Origin: G963692885 sp964658655 | GTDB lineage: Bacteria; Acidobacteriota; Terriglobia; Terriglobales; Acidobacteriaceae | Direction: 5' to 3' | Length of the DNA: 64,000 bases | Assembly (NCBI GenBank): GCA_964658655.1 | Contig: CAZZZL010000011.1 | Coordinates: forward strand, 1 to 64,000 | Shown: in pieces, positions 24,674-32,778 of the stretch | How the letters are laid out: each line of letters starts with the position of its first letter | Position numbering within the stretch: the first letter of the stretch is position 1 | Notes under the pieces: generated by a model | Database searches by the model: none | What the model saw: the letters and a program-made list of their open reading frames with translations, nothing else | What the model was told of the DNA's origin: nothing | Made by a program: the position numbers and the translations under genes

Positions 24674-25090
24674 ATGGCAACAGCTGCAGAAGCAATAGTT
24701 TCAGGAAGCCAGACCGGGCACCAGCACCAGGGTCCGGAAATCGCAGAACTGAAGACTGCGGCAGCCCCGCTCGTGCTGACCCCTTCAGCCACTGCCAAAG
24801 TGCGTGAAATCATGGCGACCCAGGATCCCCTGCCGGCCGGTCTTCGCATCGGTGTGGTTGGCGGCGGATGCTCAGGGTTTCAGTACTCCATGTCCTTTGA
24901 GAATCAGCAGGGCATGATGGACAAGGTCTACGGCTTCGAAGATATCAAGGTTTTCGTAGACGCGACCTCGCTCATGTACCTCAAGGGCTGCGTGGTCGAC
25001 TACGTCGAGACACTCGAAGCGGCCGGGTTCAAGTTCGAGAACCCTAACACCAAGAGCACTTGCGGCTGCGGTTCGTCCTTCAGCGCATAA
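24674..25090 (+). CDS. erpA: A-type iron-sulfur cluster carrier (ErpA/IscA family)
   Basis: 138 residues. The three conserved cysteines that hold the cluster are present: C66 in GGGCSGFQYSM and C130 and C132 in STCGCGSSFSA. The protein would take an Fe-S cluster from a scaffold and pass it to apo-enzymes. It has an unusual N-terminal extension of about 30 residues rich in Gln, His and Gly (GSQTGHQHQGPEIAELK) before the normal start of the fold at LTPSATAKVREIM. The ATG is supported by AGGAGG, eight bases upstream, so the extension is likely real. ErpA versus IscA versus SufA cannot be separated with certainty. Confidence 0.88.
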   Translation: MATAAEAIVSGSQTGHQHQGPEIAELKTAAAPLVLTPSATAKVREIMATQDPLPAGLRIGVVGGGCSGFQYSMSFENQQGMMDKVYGFEDIKVFVDATSLMYLKGCVVDYVETLEAAGFKFENPNTKSTCGCGSSFSA

Positions 25091-25107
25091 CCCGTTCTTT
25101 TCTCTCT

Positions 25108-25139
25108 GAAAAAGCCTCGCTTGGCTGCGGGGCTTTTTT
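25108..25139. terminator. Bidirectional intrinsic terminator
   Basis: Stem 25113-25120 with 25127-25134 (one mismatch), A run on the left, six T's on the right, lying between convergent erpA and the quinone reductase gene. It can serve both strands. Confidence 0.85.
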
Positions 25140-25162
25140 GCGTCCATTTTCAATTGCAGGAT

Positions 25163-26149
25163 CTACGTTGTCAGCAGAACCTTACCCGCATGCTGCCCCT
25201 GCTCGAAGTAACGGTGAGCGTCGGCAACTTTCTCCATGGGGAAGGTGCGGTCGACCACGGGCAGGATGCGCCCCTTTACGACGAACGGCCATAATGTGGC
25301 TTCAAGGGCGTCGCGCAACTCACCTTTTTCCTCGATGGAGCGCGAGCGCAGCGTCGATCCGGTAATGATGAGTCGCTTCTGCATAATTTTCAGCAAGTTA
25401 AGCCGCACATCCACGCCACGCGCATAGGCAATGTGCGTCAACCTGCCGCGCGTGGCGAGCAGGTCGATATGCACTGGAAAGTAGTCGCCGCCGATCATGT
25501 CGAGGATCACATTGACGCCTCCAGGCGCTGCCCATTCTCGTACGGCCGATGACCAGTCGTCGTTATAGGAGAAGGCAGCATCGGCGCCGAGTGTGCGGCA
25601 AAGCTGCAGCTTGTCGGCCGTACTCGCCGTCGCGGCCACGCGCACGTCGAGCACGTGAGCAGCCTGGATAGCAAAGCTGCCTATGCCGCTGGTACCGCCC
25701 TGGATTAGTAAACTTTCGCCGGCACGAACCAGCGGCTCATGAAAGAGGTTCGCCCACACAGTGAATGCAGCTTCAGGCAGACCTGCACAATCGACCAGCG
25801 AAAGATTCTCGGGAACAGGCAGGCATTGCACGGCAGGAACTGCGCAATATTCTGCGTAGCCTCCGCCGGCCAGAAGTGCACAGACACGGTCGCCGACATG
25901 CCAGCGCTCGACGTCCGCGCCCACTTCGGCGATGTGGCCGGAAACCTCCATGCCGATCGTGTTCGAGGCGCCCAGCGGCGGAGGGTAGTTGCCGTTCCGC
26001 TGGTGGATGTCTGCGCGATTCAGGCCCGCTGCCGCGACCTTGATGAGTACTTCCTGGCTGCGGATGATCGGCATGGGGATCGTCCCCAGGCTGAGCTGTT
26101 CCGGTCCGCCCTGCTGCTTCGCGATGACGGCACGCATAGTCACGCTCAT
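25163..26149 (-). CDS. NAD(P)H quinone oxidoreductase, PIG3/zeta-crystallin type
   Basis: 328 residues, zinc-independent medium-chain dehydrogenase. Motifs: GLNRADIHQRNGNYPPPLGAS, GMEVSGHIAEVG, the nucleotide-binding LIQGGTSGIGSFAIQAAHVLDVRVAATAST (GGxSGIG type), and VVDRTFPMEKVADAHRYFEQGQHAGKVLL. It lacks the zinc-binding cysteines of alcohol dehydrogenases. The likely reaction is one- or two-electron reduction of quinones with NADPH. It starts three bases after the stop of the queuosine transporter gene, so both are in one operon. Confidence 0.9.
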   Translation of the reverse strand: MSVTMRAVIAKQQGGPEQLSLGTIPMPIIRSQEVLIKVAAAGLNRADIHQRNGNYPPPLGASNTIGMEVSGHIAEVGADVERWHVGDRVCALLAGGGYAEYCAVPAVQCLPVPENLSLVDCAGLPEAAFTVWANLFHEPLVRAGESLLIQGGTSGIGSFAIQAAHVLDVRVAATASTADKLQLCRTLGADAAFSYNDDWSSAVREWAAPGGVNVILDMIGGDYFPVHIDLLATRGRLTHIAYARGVDVRLNLLKIMQKRLIITGSTLRSRSIEEKGELRDALEATLWPFVVKGRILPVVDRTFPMEKVADAHRYFEQGQHAGKVLLTT

Positions 26150-26152
26150 AGC

Positions 26153-26857
26153 CTACTCCGCAATATCGACCGCAGTCGCACTCATGGCAAACGGATTGAA
26201 GTTCGCTTTGTCATCGAACGCATCGGCTCCTTCCTTCTTCTTGAGGAATGAGACGACCGCGTAGGTGAGCGGCGTGGCCAGAACTTCATACGCAACCTTG
26301 GTGAGATAGGACGAAATAATGATGGAGCGGATGAGCGCCGGCTGCGATCCCCAGAACGCGATGAGGATCACGATCATGGTGTCGACCGCCTGTCCCGTGA
26401 CGGTCGAACCGATGGTCCGCGTCCAGAGCCAGCGGCCCCGGGTCAGGATCTTCAACTTAGCAAGTGTGTAGGAGTTCGTGAACTCGCCTACCCAGTAGGC
26501 GATGAGGCTGGCGACTGCGAAGCGCGGCACCAGGCCGAAGACAATCTCGAAGGCTTGCTGATTTTTCCACGCAGGCGCGGAGGGCATGGCAACAACCAGC
26601 TCTCCCATTCCATCGAGAAGCAGCGTCGCGAAGAATCCCAGCCAGATGGCGCGTCGCGAGGCAGCATAACCGTAGATCTCAGTACAGATATCGCCGAAGA
26701 TGTACGTGATGGGGAAGAGAAGCTGTGCGCCGCTGACGTTAAGTGTCGCGAAGTGACCGAGATGAATCTGGCAGATTTTTGGACCGACCAGGTTCGAGAT
26801 CAGCAGGACAACCACGAAGCCGAGAGTGAGTGTATCCAGGTATTTGTAACGTCGCAT
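26153..26857 (-). CDS. Queuosine precursor transporter (YhhQ/VUT family)
   Basis: 234 residues, six or seven membrane helices. Family blocks: YKYLDTLTLGFVVVLLISNLVGPKICQI, FPITYIFGDICTEIYGYAASRRAIWLGF, LIAYWVGEFTNSYTLAKLKILTRGRWLWTRTIGSTVTGQAVDT. The conserved GDICTEVYG and the E-F/Y-x-N are plain. It takes up preQ0/preQ1 for tRNA queuosine synthesis. The C-terminal tail is soluble. It is followed within 4 bp by the quinone reductase gene. Confidence 0.9.
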   Translation of the reverse strand: MRRYKYLDTLTLGFVVVLLISNLVGPKICQIHLGHFATLNVSGAQLLFPITYIFGDICTEIYGYAASRRAIWLGFFATLLLDGMGELVVAMPSAPAWKNQQAFEIVFGLVPRFAVASLIAYWVGEFTNSYTLAKLKILTRGRWLWTRTIGSTVTGQAVDTMIVILIAFWGSQPALIRSIIISSYLTKVAYEVLATPLTYAVVSFLKKKEGADAFDDKANFNPFAMSATAVDIAE

Positions 26858-26919
26858 GCGTTTGGTAGCTCGATTGTCGCCGCTATGAGATGTTTTGCAA
26901 ACTGGAATCGCTGCAACTT

Positions 26920-27465
26920 TTACTCCGGTGTGCTTCTCAGCAAGTCGAGAGACTCATTCGCTTCATCGACTCCTGGCTGCACGCCGGCCGACGCATAGAG
27001 GGCACGCGCCTCGTGCCACAGATGCGAACAGGCCATGCGATCTCCCCGGACGTACTGGAGCCGGGCATAGCCTGCTACGGTGTTGGCCAGATCGAGCACG
27101 GGCGTATCGCTGCGCTTCCGATAGATGCTCAGTGCCTCTTCGTAGTGCGGAAGACCCTCTTCGTGGTCAGCCAGGTCGTAATGGATGTCGCCAACATGGC
27201 GGATGGTATGTGCCAGGCGGAGAGGTTGATCGAGGGTGCGAAAGACTTCGACGGCGCGCAGATAATGCTGACGCGCCGAGTCGAGGTCACCGAGGTCGCG
27301 ATCGACTTTACCGATACCAACGAGTGACTCGGCCTGCGCTGCACGATCGCAGTTATCCTGCGCTGCATGCAGGGCTGCAGCGAATTGCAGTCGCGCATCC
27401 TTCAGACCGCCGTCCTGATAGATCGCCCGGGCCTTTTGCACCAGCTCGTCGGCAGGTGTATCCAT
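26920..27465 (-). CDS. TPR repeat protein
   Basis: 181 residues, all-helical, with about four tetratricopeptide repeats from residue 20 onward (e.g. GLKDARLQFAAALHAAQ, DLDSARQHYLRAVEVFR, DHEEGLPHYEEALSIYRK). No signal peptide or enzyme motif, so it is probably a cytoplasmic scaffold. It lies 35 bp after the GH2 gene start-to-stop chain on the same strand and 62 bp before the queuosine transporter gene. Function unknown. Confidence 0.75.
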   Translation of the reverse strand: MDTPADELVQKARAIYQDGGLKDARLQFAAALHAAQDNCDRAAQAESLVGIGKVDRDLGDLDSARQHYLRAVEVFRTLDQPLRLAHTIRHVGDIHYDLADHEEGLPHYEEALSIYRKRSDTPVLDLANTVAGYARLQYVRGDRMACSHLWHEARALYASAGVQPGVDEANESLDLLRSTPE

Positions 27466-27500
27466 GGAAGCAGCTTACTCCTGCTACCGTTGCTCCGGCT

Positions 27501-30500
27501 CTACGGGACCTCGATGCTCGCAGGAGTGACATTCCAGCCGCGCAGTGCAATTTTCGCAGCGCCATGCACCTGATCTTCGGGCGCCTTGACGACGACGTCG
27601 GCCGATTCACCCGGCAGCAGAGAAATATAGTTGTCGCTGAAATAGGCAGGCAGGATGCGGCTGCCGTCCGATGCATTTTCCAGAGTCAGCTTGCTCTCGA
27701 GCGCGACTGTCGTGCCCGGATTTTGCAAGTGGACGTGGATCTGTACTTCGCGGTTCTCTTTCGTCTCAGTTGCGGTTACATGAAGCGCCATCTGCGGCAG
27801 GCGGGCCAGGGCCCGGTAATCCTTGTCCACGCCCGCGAGCCAGTAAAAATTCGTAGCGACGATCGCACCGGAAGTGTTTTTCAACTCCAGTCGAACCAGC
27901 ACGACACCTTGGGCAAACAGCGGTGCCAGGTCGAGCCTGAAGGCCTGTGTAGCGGCATTGGCTTTGGCATCGAGTGCAAGATCACGGCTCAATAACAGAC
28001 GATTGTCGAGGGAATAGACCTTCGCCGAGAGTGTCAAAGCGGGCGTCGCGGTGGGCGTGGTGTTGATGACCGCGACATCGTAGTTTGACAGGTCGATCTG
28101 CACATGGAGCGGCTCGCATGCTTTCTGGGTTCCGTAAAACGAGGCCTGCGTATCGTAGTCGGAGCTCAGGATCTCCCACATATTGCTGGGCCACGCCGGC
28201 TGGGTCATCCACAACATGCGACCGCTGTTGGGAGTCCACAGGTGCGCATTCATGCCTTCGAAGATGGCGCGGTGATCGACATAGTTCAGCATCTGCGCCT
28301 TGCGTTCAAAATCTTCGAGACTGCTGGGCGCTCCGAACTCGGTCTCGATCTGTTCCATGAACGGCGCCGCTGCACCGTTCCCCTGCTGATGCCAGTCGTG
28401 GTAGGCCCAGGCGTCGCTGACCGGCCATTGGTCTGCCTTCGGAATCCAGTGCTGAAAGGATTCGAGTGTCGAGAAAGACGGCGTACCGGTTTCGACCGAG
28501 AAGCCGTGGTTCAGCTTGTTAAAGTAATCAGCGGGATTCTGATACCTGTACGGTCCACTGTCCTGCAGGTTCACTCGGTTGGAACTCGGCGAATAGTAGC
28601 GCGTGCCGTCAAGCGTATGCGTGAGTTCGGCCAACCCGTCATTGAGGATCGGCTGCGGCACGCCCTCATTGCGGCCACACCACATCACGATGGATGGATG
28701 ATTACGGAAGCGGAGGATGGTATCTTTCGCGTTACCGAGAAAGAGTGCGGGATCGGCTGGTTCGGTGTTGTAGTCCTCGGTCGAATCCCAGAAATCATTC
28801 CACACCATCAGGCCGTATTCGTCCGCAAGATCGAAAAATGTGCTCTCGGTATTCTGCCCGACCCAGTTGCGGATGATGTTAATATTCGCGTCACGATGCA
28901 GGCGGAAGTAAGGCTCGAGGCGTTCGCGCGATACTCGTTTGCGCGAGTCATCCATGCCCCAGTTGCCGCCGCGCGCTGCGATGCGGACGCCATTCACTTT
29001 CAGGATAAGATACGGCGCTCCCTGCTTGTCCGCCATGGTGGTGAATGCAGGCGAAGCGTCCTGACCGGCGGCGATTGACGATGCCCATCCGCCGGGAATC
29101 TGGCGCATACCATCATGGGTCACATCGACGACAGAAGCTTTTGTCGTACGCGCGAGTTGTGGAGAATATTCGACACGCCGCAGCTGGCCGGTGTTGTCGA
29201 GAAGGCTCAGCTCATAGGTCACCTCGCGAATGCCGAACCGCAGTTGCTTCGTGTCCGACGCCGTACCGTTGCTCGCGAAGCTGAGCTTCAGATGGTATAG
29301 CTCAGGCCTGCCGTAGCCGTTGGGCCACCACAAACGAGGATGCTGCACATTCAATTGCGCGAACTCAGCCGACGTGAGTTCGATGGAGTTTTCGCCGGGC
29401 TCGAGGCGTACCTTTTTCTCGATGGACACGCCCTCGAATGCTGCGGTCAGCGTGCCGCTTGCTGCTTCCGGTGATGTGTTGCGGAGCGGCACGGTAATGT
29501 CGACTTTGGCGGAGTTGGTGTCAGGCAAGGGGAGAGTCGTCACGACCAGCGGATCGCCGATCCTGACGCTGCCCGTGGCAACGAGTTTTACATCCTGCCA
29601 TATGCCACTGTCGCGATCACGAATACCGGGAATCCAATCCCAGCCCTCTGTCGCGACAAACGTGGGGCCGTCAAGGCACATCAGTCCGCCATTATCGCCG
29701 GGGCCGCCCTTGATCGATTCTTCATTCGGAATGCCAGGATGGGGCGGCGGCGAAATGCGCACAGCGAGCGCGTTGCTCTCGCCCGGTTTCAGGATGCCGG
29801 TCACGTCGAATACGCCGCGGATAAACGCACCTTTGACCGTGCCGAGCTCATGGCCATTGAGCCAGACATCGGCCTGATAGTTGATGCCCTCAAAGATGAG
29901 CGACAGCTTCTGGTCATTTGAAAGTTTCGGGCCGGTGAACTCGGAGCGATACCAGTAATCCTGCTTGTTCAGGCTCTCCGGGATAGCCATGTTATTGAGG
30001 CCGTAATCAGGATCGGGATAGATGCCGCGATCGATCATCGTCGTCAGTACGGTGCCGGGCACGGTCGCGGGCATCCACGCTTTATCGGCGTGGAAACCGG
30101 GCGCAGCGATGTTGGCGCCGTCGGCAGAAACCTTCGGAGCCTCGGCGAGTTTCCACCCGCCGCTCAGCGTCCACTGATTCGCAGCATCTTCACGCAGGGT
30201 GGTCTTTGCCGGCGGAAGCGGTGCAGCGACAGGCGTCGAAAAGCCGGCGGCGGAGGTGGGCAGTGTCCAGGGGTCCTGCGGCGCACGGTAGCCCGCCTGT
30301 CCACGCGTCTGCACCGGCCAGGGCTTTGAGCCTTCTTCAAACTGGATCGTCGCGTAATCCGGTGCCTGCTTGTCCAGGACGGCTATCGCCTGGGCACTGA
30401 GTACCGGCCGCTGGATGGTAAACGCAGCAATCAGGCCGCCGAAGTGCGGGCGCTCGGGCAGCACATCGCCGCCATGCCGGGGCGGCGGCCACGCACTGCC

Positions 30501-31013
30501 ATCGGGTGCCAGTTCGATGACCGGCGCGACAGCAGCGTAGATGAGTTTGCCATCGGTGAGTTCGACGCCGTCATCGAATAGGCGAACGACAGAACCGTCA
30601 AATGTAGCCGCGATAAAATGCCACGACCCTGGCGTCAGTGCCGTGCTGGTGTTCAGCACATTGCCATCACCGAGACGGAAGGCAAGCTTGCCGTCCATGA
30701 TCGCGAAGTAGCGCGAATCCTCTGCGAGCGGGTCGCCAATGCCCGCAATCAATGTCGGGCTCCCGGTTGCGATAGAGGGCCGCACCCATGCGGACATGGT
30801 CCACGTCGCCGAAGCTTCCAGCAGCGTGTCATGCTCGGGGATCGGCTTCTGCAGTCCTGCGCCACCGGCCAGAAATCTGCCGTTGTAGGGGCCGTATGAG
30901 CCGACATAGCTGGTGACATCGGCCGCGGTGAGCGGCGGCATCGTCTGGGCTGAAATTACGACCGGAACAAGAGCGAGCAGTGCAGCGAGGGACTTGCGGA
31001 TATGCTGAATCAT
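27501..31013 (-). CDS. Secreted glycoside hydrolase family 2 enzyme with LamG-like N-terminus
   Basis: 1170 residues from ATG 31013, which opens a signal peptide (MIQHIRKSLAALLALVPVVISAQ). Order: signal; a concanavalin/LamG-like domain (about 50-230, TWTMSAWVRPSI, GSWHFIAATFDGSVVRLFDDGVEL); the GH2 sugar-binding domain with PDPDYGLNNMAIPE and WYRSEF; an immunoglobulin-like domain; the TIM barrel with NINIIRNWVGQNTE, then the acid/base Glu in WCGRNEG (about residue 780) and a candidate nucleophile Glu in IETEFGAPS (about 892). The pattern is that of exo-beta-D-glucosaminidase or beta-mannosidase-like GH2 enzymes. It follows a sialate O-acetylesterase in the same operon, suggesting use of decorated glycans. 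Confidence 0.88.
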   Translation of the reverse strand: MIQHIRKSLAALLALVPVVISAQTMPPLTAADVTSYVGSYGPYNGRFLAGGAGLQKPIPEHDTLLEASATWTMSAWVRPSIATGSPTLIAGIGDPLAEDSRYFAIMDGKLAFRLGDGNVLNTSTALTPGSWHFIAATFDGSVVRLFDDGVELTDGKLIYAAVAPVIELAPDGSAWPPPRHGGDVLPERPHFGGLIAAFTIQRPVLSAQAIAVLDKQAPDYATIQFEEGSKPWPVQTRGQAGYRAPQDPWTLPTSAAGFSTPVAAPLPPAKTTLREDAANQWTLSGGWKLAEAPKVSADGANIAAPGFHADKAWMPATVPGTVLTTMIDRGIYPDPDYGLNNMAIPESLNKQDYWYRSEFTGPKLSNDQKLSLIFEGINYQADVWLNGHELGTVKGAFIRGVFDVTGILKPGESNALAVRISPPPHPGIPNEESIKGGPGDNGGLMCLDGPTFVATEGWDWIPGIRDRDSGIWQDVKLVATGSVRIGDPLVVTTLPLPDTNSAKVDITVPLRNTSPEAASGTLTAAFEGVSIEKKVRLEPGENSIELTSAEFAQLNVQHPRLWWPNGYGRPELYHLKLSFASNGTASDTKQLRFGIREVTYELSLLDNTGQLRRVEYSPQLARTTKASVVDVTHDGMRQIPGGWASSIAAGQDASPAFTTMADKQGAPYLILKVNGVRIAARGGNWGMDDSRKRVSRERLEPYFRLHRDANINIIRNWVGQNTESTFFDLADEYGLMVWNDFWDSTEDYNTEPADPALFLGNAKDTILRFRNHPSIVMWCGRNEGVPQPILNDGLAELTHTLDGTRYYSPSSNRVNLQDSGPYRYQNPADYFNKLNHGFSVETGTPSFSTLESFQHWIPKADQWPVSDAWAYHDWHQQGNGAAAPFMEQIETEFGAPSSLEDFERKAQMLNYVDHRAIFEGMNAHLWTPNSGRMLWMTQPAWPSNMWEILSSDYDTQASFYGTQKACEPLHVQIDLSNYDVAVINTTPTATPALTLSAKVYSLDNRLLLSRDLALDAKANAATQAFRLDLAPLFAQGVVLVRLELKNTSGAIVATNFYWLAGVDKDYRALARLPQMALHVTATETKENREVQIHVHLQNPGTTVALESKLTLENASDGSRILPAYFSDNYISLLPGESADVVVKAPEDQVHGAAKIALRGWNVTPASIEVP

Positions 31014-31097
31014 GGGTGGACTCGTATGCAGTTCATTGGCGGCGAAGAGAGACGCATGTCCTTCGACTTCGCTCACGGTGACAAATTCAGACCCGGG

Positions 31098-32639
31098 TTA
31101 GTTGAGCACTACACCCGGGCCGCTCGGTGCATCTTCTGATGTGAATGTGCTGGCAGGCAGGCCGTCTTTGTTGAAGAGCGTTGCCTGCGGAGCATTCTCC
31201 CAGGCATACCGCACATAACGCGGATGCTGTACGGCTGAACTCGTAACTATCACAGTATCGCCATCAATTTTCGCACTGGCTGCAGTAAAGTGATGATCTT
31301 CGCCGGCCACTTCAAAGCCCGGTAAAGCGCTCGCCTTCGAAACGAGTCTGCCGGCCGTGTGGTCGAAAAGCACGCGGATCCCGTCTTTTTCAGGAACAGC
31401 CTGCTTGAACAGCGGACCGGAGAAATCCACTTGCTCCCCATAGGCTAATGCGCGACCGGCAAGAGCGAGTCGTGCGGCGACTGTCTGCTTGTCGGCCGGA
31501 TGTACGTTGTCAGGCTCACCCACATCCAGCGTGACGGTCATTGCTGTATTGCCAATCGCAAGCGTACGGCGCTGCTGGTCGCGGAGCATGCCCCAGTCTT
31601 CTTTGGGACTGGACCTGAAACTGGAAATCTGTACGAACAGGAAAGGGAAGTTGCCCTCCTGCCACTGCCGGCGCCAGTCGGTGATCATGGTCGAAAAGAC
31701 CTTGCTGTACAGATAGGCGCTGGCATGAGGGCTGTTGCTTTCGCCTTGGTACCAGATGACGCCCTTGATGCCGTAAGGCGTCGCCGGCGCAATCATGCCG
31801 TTGAACAGTCCGGCAGGTGCCCATGAATCCAGATTGGGATGCCATGAATGCTGGGGAGCAGGCTTGCCCGCCTGTTTTGCTGCTTCGTCCTCACGTTTTT
31901 CCGCTGCAATGGCAGCGTCTTTATCCTGCTGCGTCGCGGCAAGGCGAGACCACGTGTGGAAGACCGGCATCAGCGATGCGTCGGCGGAGAGACTGCCCAG
32001 GCTGGCCCAGCTTTCTACTGGCGTACCGCCCCAGGTGGAGTCGATGATGCCGACCGCCACATGCTCTTTCTCGGAAATTTCACGAGCGTAGAAATAAGCG
32101 ACGGCAGAAAAGGTCGCCGCTGTTTCCGGCGTGCAGGTGGTCCATGTTGCAGGCTGATCGTCAACCGGATACATCGAGGCATGGTTGGGAATATGCAGCA
32201 GACGCAGATTGGGATGATTTGCCGCGGCGATTTCCTGCGGACCATTCTTCAGGACAGCCGAACCCGGAAATCCGTTCAGCGGCAGTTCCATATTCGACTG
32301 GCCGGATGCAAACCATACATCGCCGATCAACAAATCGCTGACCGTGACAGTGCTGCTGCCCTTGACTGTAAGATCAAACGGGCCGCCGGCCTTTTCGGGT
32401 TGGAGATATACGCTGAACTTCCCGAGTGCATCGGCAGTGCCGTCCACATGCTGCTGATGCAGCGAGACGGTGATCGCTTCGCCGGGATCGGCCCACCCCC
32501 AGATGTGGATCGGCGCATCGCGCTGCAGGACAGCGTGGTCACTGATGATCTTGGGCAGGCGAACTTCAGCGCGGAGCAGGCCGCAGGAACACAGCAGAAA
32601 AAGTGGCAGAGCGCGCAATGAGATTTTTGAAAATATCAT
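31098..32639 (-). CDS. Sialate O-acetylesterase (SGNH hydrolase)
   Basis: 513 residues with a signal peptide (cleavage near residue 24). SGNH esterase fold: nucleophile S115 in the block GQSNME (113-118), GVIWYQGESN in the middle, and DNVHPADK (about residue 382), which carries the catalytic Asp-His pair. An N-terminal Ig-like domain (residues 25-100, IISDHAVLQRDAPIHIWGWA) is usual for the family. It removes acetyl groups from sialic acids or plant glycans such as acetylated xylan. The GH2 gene follows after 84 bp, and the LacI-type site at 32720 is about 80 bp upstream of this start. Confidence 0.9.
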   Translation of the reverse strand: MIFSKISLRALPLFLLCSCGLLRAEVRLPKIISDHAVLQRDAPIHIWGWADPGEAITVSLHQQHVDGTADALGKFSVYLQPEKAGGPFDLTVKGSSTVTVSDLLIGDVWFASGQSNMELPLNGFPGSAVLKNGPQEIAAANHPNLRLLHIPNHASMYPVDDQPATWTTCTPETAATFSAVAYFYAREISEKEHVAVGIIDSTWGGTPVESWASLGSLSADASLMPVFHTWSRLAATQQDKDAAIAAEKREDEAAKQAGKPAPQHSWHPNLDSWAPAGLFNGMIAPATPYGIKGVIWYQGESNSPHASAYLYSKVFSTMITDWRRQWQEGNFPFLFVQISSFRSSPKEDWGMLRDQQRRTLAIGNTAMTVTLDVGEPDNVHPADKQTVAARLALAGRALAYGEQVDFSGPLFKQAVPEKDGIRVLFDHTAGRLVSKASALPGFEVAGEDHHFTAASAKIDGDTVIVTSSAVQHPRYVRYAWENAPQATLFNKDGLPASTFTSEDAPSGPGVVLN

Positions 32640-32719
32640 TCGAACATTTCCTCAATCTGCCCGGGGACGCATGGAGGCGAATAACTTCCGCGTCACCGGG
32701 ACGGCTGCTTAAATGTGAA

Positions 32720-32733
32720 TGGTAACGGTAACA
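32720..32733. promoter_or_regulatory. LacI-family operator-like site (TGGTAACGGTAACA)
   Basis: This 14-mer fits the TGNTANCGNTANCA operator form of LacI regulators and differs at only two central bases from the xyl-box (TGGTAGCGCTAACA) of Xanthomonas xylan regulons, as I recall it. It lies about 80 bp upstream of the sialate O-acetylesterase/GH2 operon, on its minus-strand side. No lacI gene is in the window. Confidence 0.55.
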
Positions 32734-32778
32734 TGCCCGTCGCGGATTTGTCTTCCGCTTAAGACCACTCTGAGCCCG

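Noticed and set aside
28104..29078. 324-codon plus-strand frame opposite GH2
   Set aside because: Antisense to the GH2 catalytic barrel, which has clear active-site residues.
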